From NCBI RefSeq assembly GCF_000306675.2, contig NZ_CP024871.1, positions 2,755,001 to 2,790,000 of the forward strand: a stretch of DNA of 35,000 bases. The letters run 5' to 3'. This document shows positions 1-13,264 of this stretch, one piece after another. Source of the DNA: Leptospira mayottensis 200901116. GTDB taxonomy: Bacteria > Spirochaetota > Leptospiria > Leptospirales > Leptospiraceae. The stretch's first letter is position 1. Each line of letters begins with the position of its first letter. Both the position numbers and the translations under genes were made by a program. Under the pieces are notes generated by a model. The model saw only the letters and a list, made by a program, of their open reading frames with translations. It did no database searches and was not told the DNA's origin.

Positions 1-693
<693 letters not shown>

Positions 694-880
694 CGACCTG
701 ATATAAAATTAAAACTAGATTTGTTTTCGTTTACGTCGTTTTCTAACCGCATCTTCCATATTTCTGAAAAAACAAAAAACAGACATACGAGTTTCACCAA
801 GACGAAGTCGTTTATCAATTCTCTTCCAAAATTTCGCAATCACCCTTATCGTTTTTTCGATCAAAACGAATTCTTAAAAA

Positions 881-2095
<1,215 letters not shown>

Positions 2096-2652
2096 TACTT
2101 TTTTTCAATTTCCAATTAGAATATTCCATTTTATTTACCATTTCGTAAAATCGCCTTTTTATTTCGGACCCCAACCCAAAAATAACTGATAATACCGACT
2201 TCAAGCGAAAGTAAGAAACCATTAAAATGAAATTTAAATATCTTTTAACATTTTAATAAACAATATAATTCATGAGTCTCTATTATTTGTAAACTTCGTC
2301 GTTAAAATTTGGAACAAAAAATCAAATCGTAAGACGTATAAAATGATTGAATAATCTACTAATACCCGATAGAAGCACAATATGTTTCATTCTACAAATT
2401 CTTTATTCTTATAAAATTGCAGTTCGTAATCCGAAAGGTTTATATAAATTCCTTCTCGGCCCTTTAAATCACACTACTCTATCTTTTACCGAGAAAGTTC
2501 ATAAGACACAATGATAACGAGGTCCTCGAATCATTTTTAAGGAAAGCAGATTCGGATATATAAACACAATCAAGAAAAGAGCATTCAAAAGCAGAAAAGA
2601 TTTAAAAAATGATAAAACAAAAATAGGACAGAGGAAATAATGATCGCAAAGA
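2096..2652. other. AT-rich gap without a gene
   Basis: This stretch separates the start of the acyltransferase gene from the end of typA. I see no coding frame with plausible codon use, no RNA gene and no clear repeat. Promoter elements for the acyltransferase should lie at its left end but none stands out from the AT-rich background. Confidence 0.6.
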
Positions 2653-2681
2653 AGTCTTAGATCTCAAAAATTTCTAAGACT
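2653..2681 (-). terminator. Hairpin after typA, probable terminator
   Basis: A perfect 9-bp inverted repeat (AGTCTTAGA / TCTAAGACT) with an 11-base AT-rich loop sits 15 bases beyond the typA stop. The downstream T-run on the minus strand is poor, so this is a weak intrinsic terminator or a 3'-end stabilising hairpin. Confidence 0.5.
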
Positions 2682-2695
2682 CCTTAGGTTTGATT

Positions 2696-4516
<1,821 letters not shown>

Positions 4517-4771
4517 TCTAAAACCAAAAATTTCGGAAGCCTCCTGGTGTAAATCCGGATTTTTTGTCAATTTTTTAAAGGAAGAATTTTTTAACCGGTT
4601 TGAAACGAAGAATCTTTGGCGACGCTGGTGGCTCGCAGTCGCGCGCTTTGTTCAGTTTAACATGAATTCGATATATAAAAGTTTGGGCGAATCCGCTCGC
4701 AAATTTCATAATGAAACGTGTCCTATAGCAAGCGTTTCAACCAAAAGGCAGCGGAGCGTTGGCCGTTGGTC

Positions 4772-4789
4772 CTCAAACGTTAGTTTGAG
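4772..4789 (+). other. Short perfect hairpin in GC-richer patch
   Basis: CTCAAAC and GTTTGAG form a 7-bp perfect stem with a GTTA loop. It lies in a patch (about 4616-4800) that is clearly richer in G and C than its surroundings, between the divergent typA and metalloprotease genes. A terminator-like hairpin follows 15 bases later. Together they may belong to a small RNA or to a decayed repeat. Confidence 0.4.
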
Positions 4790-4804
4790 CTATGGCTCGC
4801 GACC

Positions 4805-4845
4805 TGAAACACTTTCGTAAAAAGAGTTTCACCTGAGTTTTTTTT
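4805..4845 (+). terminator. Orphan intrinsic-terminator-like hairpin
   Basis: TGAAACACTTT pairs with AAAGAGTTTCA (11 bp, one mismatch) around a 5-base loop and is followed, after a short gap, by eight T residues. It reads as a plus-strand terminator, yet no plus-strand gene ends here and the next gene starts at 5002. It could end a small RNA made from 4570-4840, or act as a leader attenuator for the lipoprotein gene. Confidence 0.45.
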
Positions 4846-5001
4846 ATTCCAATTCCTTCGGAATCTTTCAAACTCAATGCACTCTAGGAATCGCAGTACA
4901 AGAATCGCTTTGGCATTTGTTATGCCGAACTCACATTAATTTTACTATTTTGGCACTTTATGGATTCCAAAATCGTTTTCTAAATACATCCAGGGGCTTA
5001 T

Positions 5002-5898
<897 letters not shown>

Positions 5899-5926
5899 GA
5901 GATTCTATAAAATAGATAGGTTGAAA

Positions 5927-5952
5927 AATCGCATTCTTCGATTCATTTTTTT
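5927..5952 (+). terminator. Weak terminator after the metalloprotease gene
   Basis: AATCG and CGATT form a 5-bp stem with a 7-base loop, followed by CA and seven T residues. The short stem keeps this tentative, but position and T-run suit the end of the lipoprotein gene. Confidence 0.4.
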
Positions 5953-7042
5953 ACTGTAAATTTTAGTTTTAGGAAATCTTTATAAAATGAATTCCTAATT
6001 AATGGTATTTCTCAAACAAAGATTTTATACGAAACTTACTTTTTCGAATTTTGTTTAAACGTATAAACTAATAAAACAGGAATTGACTGGGCATTTGAAT
6101 TTAAAGAATTGATGAGTAGCAGATTATCACAGCGAGACGTATTGCAAGAAACATGGAATTAAAAAAATGAAATTTTGATATCACAGCGGAAGGCGAAACA
6201 GGACTTCAAAATCGGAATTTGCAGAAATACCCGGGATTGGCGAGAAATCGAACCCGCTATCAACTTCGGAATTTTCGACACTCAAGATAGACAGATACGA
6301 CAGGGTACATTTTCAAGTGAAACCTGGATTTAATTTAAAGCAATGGAAGTTTAGACAAAATAGCGCCCCTTCTCGGCTTGAAAAACGAGAGTTAGAATGC
6401 AAGACCACAAAACCAACAGAAGGAACTAAGAGTTTTCCCAAAATGTTTTCTGTGAGGGCGACATTGCCGCGACGACGCTGTCGTCGGTCTTCTGAATGTA
6501 GGAGTTCCCTCAAATTACGTTGCATTGAAAGTTTTTCTTGTTATTTAAAATTGTAGTAGTTCCTACATTCCTAACGCTTTGAGACGGACTCTTAGACAAA
6601 CAACCGAGTAAAAAGATCCATAGAAATTATATTTCACATAAGAACATTAAGACACATAGTCGAGTCATCTTTTCTAAACTTTTTAAACCGCGTTCTCTCT
6701 CGGTCCTCGACTCTAAGCAAAACATTTCCACAAAATCTTTTTGTTATTTGAAATCTGAATCCGGTTCGACAGACATAAGGAAAGAATAAAAAAACATAAT
6801 TTCATGAAAATTCTTTTGAAACCAGTAAACTTCTACTTTTTTAGAAGACGATCGTCGACTCGAAAATAATTAGCCTGGTCTCGATTCCTTGAGTTTTTTT
6901 CTACAAGATCTTTCACGAAAAACAAAAGAAGAGTGACATTTAAAAATCTAAAACAATGAATTTTTCCGATAGTTTTCTTCGGATTCACAACAGAAAAATA
7001 TCCGACCTCCCCAAAAAAATAAACAAATTAGAATATTATAAT
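5953..7042. other. Long gap with decayed repeat sequence
   Basis: No convincing gene lies in this stretch. It holds a GC-rich hairpin (6470-6486, stem CGACGAC/GTCGTCG) and directly beside it a copy of a dispersed repeat listed separately (6491-6594). The remainder is AT-rich and featureless to me. Several short open frames on both strands have poor codon use and no start signals. Confidence 0.6.
6491..6594 (-). repeat. Dispersed repeat family 1, copy A
   Basis: Read on the minus strand this copy matches the element at 14465-14632 in order: a GTCTCAAA end, AATGTAGGAACT, AATTTTAAA, then AATGC-ACGTAAT and a GGGAACTCC-ACATT segment. The match is by eye, with many substitutions, and copy A lacks the far end. 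It looks like a decayed non-coding mobile element of MITE type. Confidence 0.55.
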
Positions 7043-7900
7043 TCATTTTTCCGGAAGAGGAATTCGTTCCGTTTCACCCGGGACCTTCGGAAAATATTCT
7101 TCCTTCCATTCCAGTTTCGCCTTTTCGATTCTTTCTAAGGAAGTGGACACGAAATTCCACCAAAGATGTCTGTGTTCCGGAAACGGAACACCGCCCAATA
7201 GAATGGCTCTGCTTCCTTCTTCGGAAGAGAATTCGATTGTTTCACCGGCCAAAAACACCGCTATTTGACCGACTCCGACCGTTTGACCTCGTATGTTCAA
7301 ACTTCCACGAGCAACATACAACGCAGATTCCTGATCGTTCGGGATATTCCATTTTCCCTTGGCTCCGGGCTTTGCGTCCAAGTCGGCATAAAAAAGAGAA
7401 GAATACACTTTTACCGGTGAACGTTTTCCTAAGAATTCTCCAGCGGCAAGTCTGAGTTCCCATTCTTCTCCGTTGATGACCGGAATATCTTTGCGATCCA
7501 GATGAAAAAATTCCGCGTTCACTTCTTCGTATTCTTTCGGAAGAGCGACCCAAGTTTGAATTCCTTCCAAAATAGAATACCGAGAATCCAATTGAGAGCG
7601 TTCGCTATGTGCGATCCCCGAGCCCGCAGTCATCCAATTGACTTCGTAAGGGCGAATAGGCATCTCCGATCCGATGCTATCTCGATGAAGAATGACTCCG
7701 TCATATAAATACGTAATCGTCGCGAGTCCGATATGAGGGTGGGAACGAACCACGAGTTCTTTTCCGGTTTGAATCGAAACAGGTCCCATATGATCCACGA
7801 ATACGAATGGACCGACGTGACGCGCTTCGATTGAGGGAAGGATTCTTCGAACCCGAAAATTGTCTCCGAGATCTTTGAAGATTGCTGAAATGATTTTCAT
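7043..7900 (-). CDS. Pirin-family bicupin protein
   Basis: The 285-residue product is a pirin-like bicupin, a family that includes the quercetin 2,3-dioxygenase YhhW and metal-dependent redox-sensing proteins; the natural substrate is usually unknown. The N-terminal cupin shows the metal set in order: HPHIG (His54, His56), then GIAHSE (His98, Glu100), with the family phrases [11 protein letters not shown] and [15 protein letters not shown] around them. Length is typical (230-300). The start at 7900 gives the standard pirin N-terminus and needs no revision. It has no operon partner: a 414-base gap lies upstream and the next gene downstream is on the other strand. The family is confident; the reaction is not. 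Confidence 0.93.
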   Translation of the reverse strand: MKIISAIFKDLGDNFRVRRILPSIEARHVGPFVFVDHMGPVSIQTGKELVVRSHPHIGLATITYLYDGVILHRDSIGSEMPIRPYEVNWMTAGSGIAHSERSQLDSRYSILEGIQTWVALPKEYEEVNAEFFHLDRKDIPVINGEEWELRLAAGEFLGKRSPVKVYSSLFYADLDAKPGAKGKWNIPNDQESALYVARGSLNIRGQTVGVGQIAVFLAGETIEFSSEEGSRAILLGGVPFPEHRHLWWNFVSTSLERIEKAKLEWKEEYFPKVPGETERIPLPEK

Positions 7901-8314
7901 AGGTTAAAGTTTAGATTAATTGTTTTGGATTTCAAGATTTTTGAATAGAAAACTCTCGTTCGTCTGAGAAAATCTCTTATTTACCTTGGATATTTCCAGG
8001 TCTTTTCAATTGTTCCATTTCTTAAATCGCAAACTCGTATGTTTTCGAGATCGATTTTGACTGTTTCTGTAATCCTTTTTTGAATTCCTTTTCCTTGATT
8101 TTTCGAACAATATAATTGTCTATTTTTCGAAGTTTAAAAACAAAATTCTTCGATCGTTCAGAATTCGAAAAAACTTCATTTCCAAAAAAACTCCAGATAA
8201 GAATTAAAACCATTTCGAAAAAATGAAAATTTCGAATTCGATATAAACCATTTTATTTGTCGGCTTTTAACTTGTAGGAATTATCAAGGTTATAGAATAT
8301 TCCTCTTTTATTAT
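7901..8314. other. AT-rich gap, no clear gene
   Basis: The stretch lies between the pirin gene and the exporter gene. A 63-codon minus-strand frame (8022-8213) is lysine-rich with no ribosome-binding site and looks like chance. I see no terminator for the exporter gene here. Confidence 0.5.
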
Positions 8315-9529
8315 TTAAGAATGATGCTTTCTTAGAGAACCCACGGAAATCCAAAGACTCGCTGCAGTCAATATGGTTCCCATCCAAAGTGGAGCTTCTG
8401 GTGAATAGATCGGAGTTTCTCTAGCTGTAAAATAAGAAAATAGTCCCGTCATCAAAATCGGTCCTATGATCGCGGTAACACTCATTAAGCTCGTGAGCGC
8501 TCCTTGCAGTTCCCCTTGTTCTCTTGGAGGAACCTGAGAAGACATGATTCCTTGAAGTGGGGGCATCGCGATCCCTCCCAAACAATAAGGAATTAAAAAT
8601 ACGAACATCATCCAACTTTGTGTTGCAAGAGCAAATAATGCATATCCGAGTGCGTTCAAGGCCAAACCCAGATAGATACTCCGATTCTGACCCAACACAG
8701 GAAGAATGATTCTAATCAGCCCTCCTTGCGTGATCGCATAAACAAGCCCAACAACCCCGAGTGAATAACCTACCATGGCCTCGTTCCATTGAAATTTTTC
8801 GATCGTATAATAATTCCAAGTTCCTTGGACAGCGTGCGCCGCGGTGTTTATTAGAAAAAATGCAACTACTAAGCCGATGATCATCGGATAACGTTTTAAA
8901 TTGATAAGCGAACCTATCGGATTTGCTTTTTTCCATTCGAATTTTCTTCGATTTTCTTTGGTCAACGATTCTGGAAGAACAAAAAATCCGAACAACCAGT
9001 TTACCAACGTAAGAACGGCTGCGGCTAAAAAAGGTGCCCTAGAACCGAATTGTCCAAGGGAACCTCCAATCACAGGTCCAATGATAAATCCTAGTCCGAA
9101 CGCGGCTCCGAGAATTCCGAAATTCTGAGCTCTCTTTTCGGGAGGGCTGATATCCGCAATGTAGGCATAACCTGTCGTAAAACTTGCTCCCATGATGCCC
9201 GACACAACTCTTCCGACAAATAACCAAAAAATGGACGGTGCAAACGCTAAGAATAAATAGTCCAACGTAAACCCGAACAGAGACGCGAGTAAAATGGGTC
9301 TTCTTCCATATCGGTCACTCAATCCTCCAACAAATGGCGCAGTGATAAACTGAACGAACGAATAAGCGAACATCAAGAGACCGCCGTACCAAGCGGCGTC
9401 GCTCAAAGATCCGTGAGTTAATTCCTGTATGAGTTTCGGCAAAACGGGAATGATGACTCCGAAACCTATTACGTCAATGAGAACAGTTACAAAAATAAAG
9501 CCTAGGGCGGCAGAACGTTGAGGATTCAT
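8315..9529 (-). CDS. MFS exporter, tetracycline/multidrug type (DHA1)
   Basis: The 404-residue product is a major facilitator superfamily proton antiporter of the TetA-like drug-export group, expected to sit in the inner membrane with 12 helices. The loop after helix 2 carries motif A as [15 protein letters not shown], and helix 5 shows the antiporter motif C region [12 protein letters not shown]. Helix 1 has [12 protein letters not shown], highly typical of TetA-like proteins. I set the start at ATG 9529, preceded by GGTGGG at about 5 bases. An in-frame TTG at 9568 would add a 13-residue extension not expected in the family. No adjacent TetR-type repressor is present, so substrate and regulation cannot be read from context. 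It lies at the edge of the CRISPR/duplication islet. Confidence 0.92.
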   Translation of the reverse strand: MNPQRSAALGFIFVTVLIDVIGFGVIIPVLPKLIQELTHGSLSDAAWYGGLLMFAYSFVQFITAPFVGGLSDRYGRRPILLASLFGFTLDYLFLAFAPSIFWLFVGRVVSGIMGASFTTGYAYIADISPPEKRAQNFGILGAAFGLGFIIGPVIGGSLGQFGSRAPFLAAAVLTLVNWLFGFFVLPESLTKENRRKFEWKKANPIGSLINLKRYPMIIGLVVAFFLINTAAHAVQGTWNYYTIEKFQWNEAMVGYSLGVVGLVYAITQGGLIRIILPVLGQNRSIYLGLALNALGYALFALATQSWMMFVFLIPYCLGGIAMPPLQGIMSSQVPPREQGELQGALTSLMSVTAIIGPILMTGLFSYFTARETPIYSPEAPLWMGTILTAASLWISVGSLRKHHS

Positions 9530-9840
9530 AAATCCCACCAAACAAATAATAAGCTTCTTGGCAATCAAAAAACAACGCCTTAAGTAGTTCTACGGAGACT
9601 TCATAGAATCTTCAAATTCGAAAGATGTTTAAAATCGAATCTTATCTGCCAAATAAAGACTGATTTGATTTCTTACGGGTAGTATCTGTCTGAGAACTTA
9701 AAAGACTTTTAATTGTTTTTTTTCGGAACTGTTAATCTAAAACTCAAAACTATACAAAAAAGAAATATAAAGTTCACAAAAAAGCCAGGCAACCACAGTC
9801 TAAAATACATTTTTGTTAAGCGATATCAAACTCTGTAAAC
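9530..9840. other. AT-rich gap upstream of the exporter gene
   Basis: This stretch holds the promoter region of the exporter and runs into the transposase remnant. No gene or repeat was recognised in it. Confidence 0.5.
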
Positions 9841-10160
9841 GCCATTAAAGCGACAGTCTATCTTGATGCCAAAAATCTTAAACCGGATTTTTCTTCGCTT
9901 TAATTTCTTTAAGGTTTGTTTGTGTTTGAATGTTTCAAATAATTCAGGAGAAGTTAGGAAGAAGATATCTTTTCCGTTTACACCCAACATTTTCAATCGG
10001 ATTTAATTTCGGTGCGTAAGCGAGTAAAAACTCTATAACAATTCGATCATTCAATGAAGTAATAAATCCAGCGACTACAAACGAACGATGAATATTGATT
10101 CGGCCCCAGACGATCATCAGTTTTCAAGGAACGACCAGAATATCACCTTGGTTTGCTTTT
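9841..10160 (-). pseudogene. IS630-type transposase remnant (C-terminal part)
   Basis: On the minus strand from 10117 the frame reads IVWGRINIHRS, then about 20 residues later EFLLAYAPKLNPIEN, which is the hallmark C-terminal half of IS630-family DDE transposases (usual form VVWDRLxxHR ... LPPYAPELNPVE). The frame stops at 9944; a shift of frame just before this continues with a basic stretch (TLKKLKRRK) typical of the end of these proteins. The aspartate expected after VW is glycine, the N-terminal two thirds are missing, and there is at least one frameshift. The gene is dead. Its broken upstream edge abuts the solitary CRISPR repeat at 10161-10189, suggesting rearrangement at that point. 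Confidence 0.75.
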
Positions 10161-10189
10161 AGGTCCAACCCCACGCATGTGGGGAACAG
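10161..10189 (-). repeat. Solitary CRISPR repeat, inverted
   Basis: On the minus strand these 29 bases match the repeat of the array at 13685-14389 at 26 of 29 positions. The whole TTCCCCACATGCGTGGGG core is identical; the mismatches are at positions 3, 25 and 29. It lies 3.5 kb before the array, in opposite orientation, with the IS630 remnant on one side and the first copy of the lipoprotein duplication 24 bases away on the other. It is best read as a relic of a second or rearranged array. Confidence 0.85.
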
Positions 10190-10244
10190 GTATTTGACAG
10201 AGTAGAAACTTTGAAAAGTTGGCAATATCTTCTTACTTATTTCT

Positions 10245-10427
10245 TTGATTCAAGCATCAAGTAGCTTTTCGACTCAATTTGTAGTTTGCCTTATCATTTT
10301 ATCCTTGTTATTTGTGAAAGCAAAAATCCATTTGCACACTCAAACGGATATTTTCAAATATTCATATTTGACTCTATCGAAAGATTTTATAAAAGAAAAA
10401 GAAGACTCTCGACTTCAAACTAACTGA
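10245..10427 (+). CDS. Possible small membrane protein (copy 1)
   Basis: A 60-codon frame beginning with TTG encodes a peptide with one hydrophobic segment (FVVCLIILSLLFV, about residues 12-24) and a charged tail. It is identical in both duplication copies, but so is the non-coding sequence around it, so this is not evidence of selection. There is no Shine-Dalgarno sequence. It may be chance, or a small membrane protein upstream of the lipoprotein gene. Confidence 0.2.
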   Translation: MIQASSSFSTQFVVCLIILSLLFVKAKIHLHTQTDIFKYSYLTLSKDFIKEKEDSRLQTN

Positions 10428-10568
10428 AGTTTTGAAATAAAAACTCCGCATAACAACCGTTCGTTTTTTTTAATACGCCTATCTTGAGATAAACTTTAAA
10501 ATCACAAGTCACTTTTGGAATATAAATTCACCTTTGAATAGGGCACACCTACCTATCTTGAACATATT

Positions 10569-10612
10569 CCATTTTTCAAATTATATATTATTATATATAG
10601 AAATTTGAATGG
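10569..10612 (+). promoter_or_regulatory. 5'-leader hairpin masking the ribosome-binding site (copy 1)
   Basis: CCATT, CAAATT and ATATAT pair with ATATAT, AATTTG and AATGG to form a long AU-rich stem with two small internal loops and a 4-base apex. The last paired bases overlap the first bases of the GGGGA ribosome-binding site of the lipoprotein start at 10621. The same structure is kept in copy 2. An AU-rich stem over a ribosome-binding site could melt with temperature; this is inference. Confidence 0.5.
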
Positions 10613-10620
10613 GGATATAT

Positions 10621-11385
10621 ATGAAAATGATGCAGAAAATCTTCCAAAAGGAAAAAGCGAAAAGACAAAATAAATCTAAAATCTCAAAGTATTCTGGGGG
10701 ATATTGTGTTCTCCTACTCTTGTTTTTTTTAAACTGTATGCCAAATCAACAACTGTCAGAAAATAGTTTACTTCTGTCTTTACTTTCACTTCCAAATGAC
10801 CAAAGTATAGAAATGGAAAAAGATAGATCTATGAGAAAAGCCGAACCTAAAGCCAGGCCTAAACGAAAATACGATGGGGTTACTTTCATATCCGATGCAA
10901 CCGGAAAAAGAATTCAAGCCAATAGTAAAGCTCCAAACGGTTGGCTAAAAGTGGATGCTTCGCGAGATACGTATTTCACAAGATTCAATTTATATCAGGA
11001 CGGAGGTGATCCCAACTGTATAGAAAGCGGTCGTATCCGAGTCGAAACTTCTGCAAATCCGAAGTATTATTGGAATTGGTGGGCTGGTGGAGGTGGGGGC
11101 AATTATGCATACTATCCGAAATATAATGATGGCTCCAATCGACTTGTAATCTTAGTTATAAGCGGAGGATGTTTAAAATCAGGTGGCAAGGTCGCATTTG
11201 GGGATCATGATACTTTCGGTGCTGGATATGATTATTATATCACGAATTGGAACGGAGGGAGTTGGAACGAATATCTATTTCTTTGGGTGTGGACACTTAA
11301 TCCTGGTCCAAGGGAAATTTTTACTGCTATATTGAGTCCAACACCACCGGAAGCAATAGAACAACGTGAGTCAGAGGTAGATTGA
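10621..11385 (+). CDS. Putative surface lipoprotein, tandem paralogue 1
   Basis: The 254-residue product has a long basic N-region, a hydrophobic core and the lipobox FLNC, predicting lipidation at Cys39. A Ser/Leu-rich segment follows, then a basic linker (about 70-85), then a domain rich in Trp, Tyr and Gly from about 85 to the end. The first part of that domain (VTFIS..TGKRIQANS to FTRFNLY) resembles one repeat of a fascin-like beta-trefoil, but I would not name the fold with confidence. Start ATG 10621 is preferred over ATG 10609 because GGGGA lies about 6 bases before it. The neighbour at 12266 is 91 percent identical by my count, differing mainly in surface-loop-like clusters at residues 155-156, 198-203 and 223-226. 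Function unknown; exposure on the cell surface is inferred. Confidence 0.85.
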   Translation: MKMMQKIFQKEKAKRQNKSKISKYSGGYCVLLLLFFLNCMPNQQLSENSLLLSLLSLPNDQSIEMEKDRSMRKAEPKARPKRKYDGVTFISDATGKRIQANSKAPNGWLKVDASRDTYFTRFNLYQDGGDPNCIESGRIRVETSANPKYYWNWWAGGGGGNYAYYPKYNDGSNRLVILVISGGCLKSGGKVAFGDHDTFGAGYDYYITNWNGGSWNEYLFLWVWTLNPGPREIFTAILSPTPPEAIEQRESEVD

Positions 11386-11453
11386 CAATCCATTGAACTA
11401 TAATCATGATTACCATATTCTTCAGAAGTGGTTCAATCATCAAAATATATAAT

Positions 11454-11497
11454 GAATAATGTATATTCGAAAATAAAATCAAAAATATACATTATTC
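11454..11497 (+). other. Long inverted repeat after lipoprotein gene (copy 1)
   Basis: GAATAATGTATATT is repeated inverted and perfectly (14 bp) across a 16-base A-rich loop, 68 bases after the lipoprotein stop. There is no T-run, so it is not a standard intrinsic terminator; it could protect the mRNA end or bind a dimeric protein. Confidence 0.6.
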
Positions 11498-11890
11498 TAA
11501 TTATCTTAAGGCATTACAAAATTCTTTAGGGAATCCGCTCCGGATAATTGTGAATCTTGTTACGTTCGAAGTACTAATGCGATTCTTATACCGGTTCCAG
11601 ATATTTCAATGTCACTTTGGTTCTCAGGCGGAGTTTGCTAAGTTCACTTGAATCTCATGTCGACCTATGGTTCTTACGGACGTAAAAACACAAAAAAGTC
11701 CATTTCGTTAAACGTAATCCGTAAAATGTTATAGCATTACTCATCACTATAAAAACAAGCATCCAAATGTCAGCTTACTTTCAAAAGAACTCGTATTTGA
11801 TTTCAACTTTCCTAAAGTAGATTTTGTTTTTTTAATCAATGAATTTAAATTCTCTCTACAAAAGTTGGCAATATCTTCTTACTTATTTCT

Positions 11891-12073
11891 TTGATTCAAG
11901 CATCAAGTAGCTTTTCGACTCAATTTGTAGTTTGCCTTATCATTTTATCCTTGTTATTTGTGAAAGCAAAAATCCATTTGCACACTCAAACGGATATTTT
12001 CAAATATTCATATTTGACTCTATCGAAAGATTTTATAAAAGAAAAAGAAGACTCTCGACTTCAAACTAACTGA
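11891..12073 (+). CDS. Possible small membrane protein (copy 2)
   Basis: This is the duplicate of the 60-codon TTG frame at 10245, identical in sequence. The same reservations apply: no ribosome-binding site, one hydrophobic segment and no known family. Confidence 0.2.
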   Translation: MIQASSSFSTQFVVCLIILSLLFVKAKIHLHTQTDIFKYSYLTLSKDFIKEKEDSRLQTN

Positions 12074-12213
12074 AGTTTTGAAATAAAAACTCCGCATAAC
12101 AACCGTTCGTTTTTTTAATACGCCTATCTTGAGATAAACTTTAAAACCACAAGTCACTTTTGGAATATAAATTCACCTTTGAATAGGGCACACCTACCTA
12201 TCTTGAACATATT

Positions 12214-12257
12214 CCATTTTTCAAATTATATATTATTATATATAGAAATTTGAATGG
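12214..12257 (+). promoter_or_regulatory. 5'-leader hairpin (copy 2)
   Basis: The AU-rich stem described at 10569 is conserved here, including the CCATT/AATGG base that reaches the ribosome-binding site, which in this copy reads GGAGA rather than GGGGA. Confidence 0.5.
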
Positions 12258-12265
12258 AGATATAT

Positions 12266-13030
12266 ATGAAAATGATGCAGAAAATCTTCCAAAAGGAAAA
12301 AGCGAAAAAACAAAATAAATCTAAAATCTCAAAGTATTCTGGGGGATATTGTGTTCTCCTACTCTTGTTTTTTTTAAACTGTATGCCAAATCAACAACTG
12401 TCAGAAAATAGTTTACTTCTGTCTTTACTTTCCCTTCCAAATGACCCAAGTATAGAAATGGAAAAAGATAGATCTATGAGAAAAGCCAAACCTAAAGCCA
12501 GGCCTAAACGAAAATACGATGGGGTTACTTTTATATCCTATGCAACCGGAAAAAGAATTCAAGCCAATAGTAAAGCTCCGAACGGTTGGCTGAAAGTGGA
12601 TGCTTCGCGAGATACGTATTTCACAAGATTCAATTTATATCAGGACGGAGGTGATCCCAACTGTATAAAAAGTGGTCCTATCCGAGTCGAAACTTCCGCA
12701 AATCCGAAGTATTATTGGAATTGGTGGCTCCGTGGAGGGGGAGGCAATTATGCATACTATCCGAAATATAATGATGGCTCTAAGCGACTTACAATCTTAG
12801 TTATAAGCGGAGGATGTTTAAAATCAGGTGGCAAGGTCGCATTTAGGGATCATGATATTTTAACTGATACCCATGATTATTATATCACGAATTGGAACGG
12901 AGGGAGTTGGAACGAGTATCTATTTCTTTGGGGGGAGAAAATTAATCCTGGTCCAAGGGAAATTTTTACTGCTATATTGAGTCCAACACCACCGGAAGCA
13001 ACAGAACAACGTGAGTCAGAGGTAGATTGA
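12266..13030 (+). CDS. Putative surface lipoprotein, tandem paralogue 2
   Basis: The 254-residue paralogue of the gene at 10621 has the same signal peptide and lipobox (Cys39) and the same Trp/Tyr/Gly-rich domain. Twenty-two residues differ. Ten of them sit in the pair at 155-156 (AG to LR), the six-residue run at 198-203 (TFGAGY to ILTDTH) and the four-residue run at 223-226 (VWTL to GEKI). Single changes often alter charge (E to K, G to R, N to K), making this copy more basic. The sequences before and after the gene are nearly identical to copy 1, so divergence is focused on the coding part. Start ATG 12266 follows GGAGA at about 7 bases. Function unknown. Confidence 0.85.
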   Translation: MKMMQKIFQKEKAKKQNKSKISKYSGGYCVLLLLFFLNCMPNQQLSENSLLLSLLSLPNDPSIEMEKDRSMRKAKPKARPKRKYDGVTFISYATGKRIQANSKAPNGWLKVDASRDTYFTRFNLYQDGGDPNCIKSGPIRVETSANPKYYWNWWLRGGGGNYAYYPKYNDGSKRLTILVISGGCLKSGGKVAFRDHDILTDTHDYYITNWNGGSWNEYLFLWGEKINPGPREIFTAILSPTPPEATEQRESEVD

Positions 13031-13098
13031 CAACCCATTGAACTATAATCATGATTACCATATTCTTCAGAAGTGGTTCAATCATCAAAATATATAAT

Positions 13099-13142
13099 GA
13101 ATAATGTATATTCGAAAATAAAATCAAAAATATACATTATTC
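13099..13142 (+). other. Long inverted repeat after lipoprotein gene (copy 2)
   Basis: This is the unchanged duplicate of the 14-bp perfect inverted repeat at 11454-11497. Confidence 0.6.
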
Positions 13143-13264
13143 TAATTATCTTAAGGCATTACAAAATTCTTTAGGGAATCCGCTCCGGATAATTGTGAAT
13201 CTTGTTACGTTCGAAGTACTAATGCGATTCTTATACCGGTTCCAGATATTTCAATGAAAATTGA

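Larger units (their letters stand above)
10214..11611 (+). repeat. 1.4-kb direct duplication, copy 1
   Basis: This block is repeated in the same orientation at 11860-13256. It comprises a 395-base upstream region, a lipoprotein gene and a 226-base downstream region. Outside the lipoprotein gene I count only about three differences between copies (one T-run length change and two substitutions), while the gene itself differs at about 40 bases. The 248 bases between the copies (11612-11859) are not duplicated and contain no recognisable gene. Confidence 0.95.
11860..13256 (+). repeat. 1.4-kb direct duplication, copy 2
   Basis: This is the second copy of the block at 10214-11611, one base shorter because of a T-run. 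The homology begins at the same AAAAGTTGGC and ends at the same TTTCAATG in both copies, giving sharp edges. The right edge lies about 430 bases before the CRISPR array. Confidence 0.95.

Noticed and set aside
4541..4570. TTGACA at 4565-4570 (minus strand) as the -35 box of typA.
   Set aside because: No acceptable -10 box lies 15-19 bases further on; the sequence there is CCAGGAGG, the ribosome-binding region.
6229..6275. A minus-strand GGGTTCGAT resembling the T-arm of a tRNA.
   Set aside because: The stem and 7-base loop do not close properly and no D-arm, anticodon arm or acceptor stem can be found at the right distances.
8022..8213. 63-codon lysine-rich minus-strand frame as a small gene.
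   Set aside because: There is no ribosome-binding site, the composition reflects AT-rich chance sequence, and there is no family resemblance.
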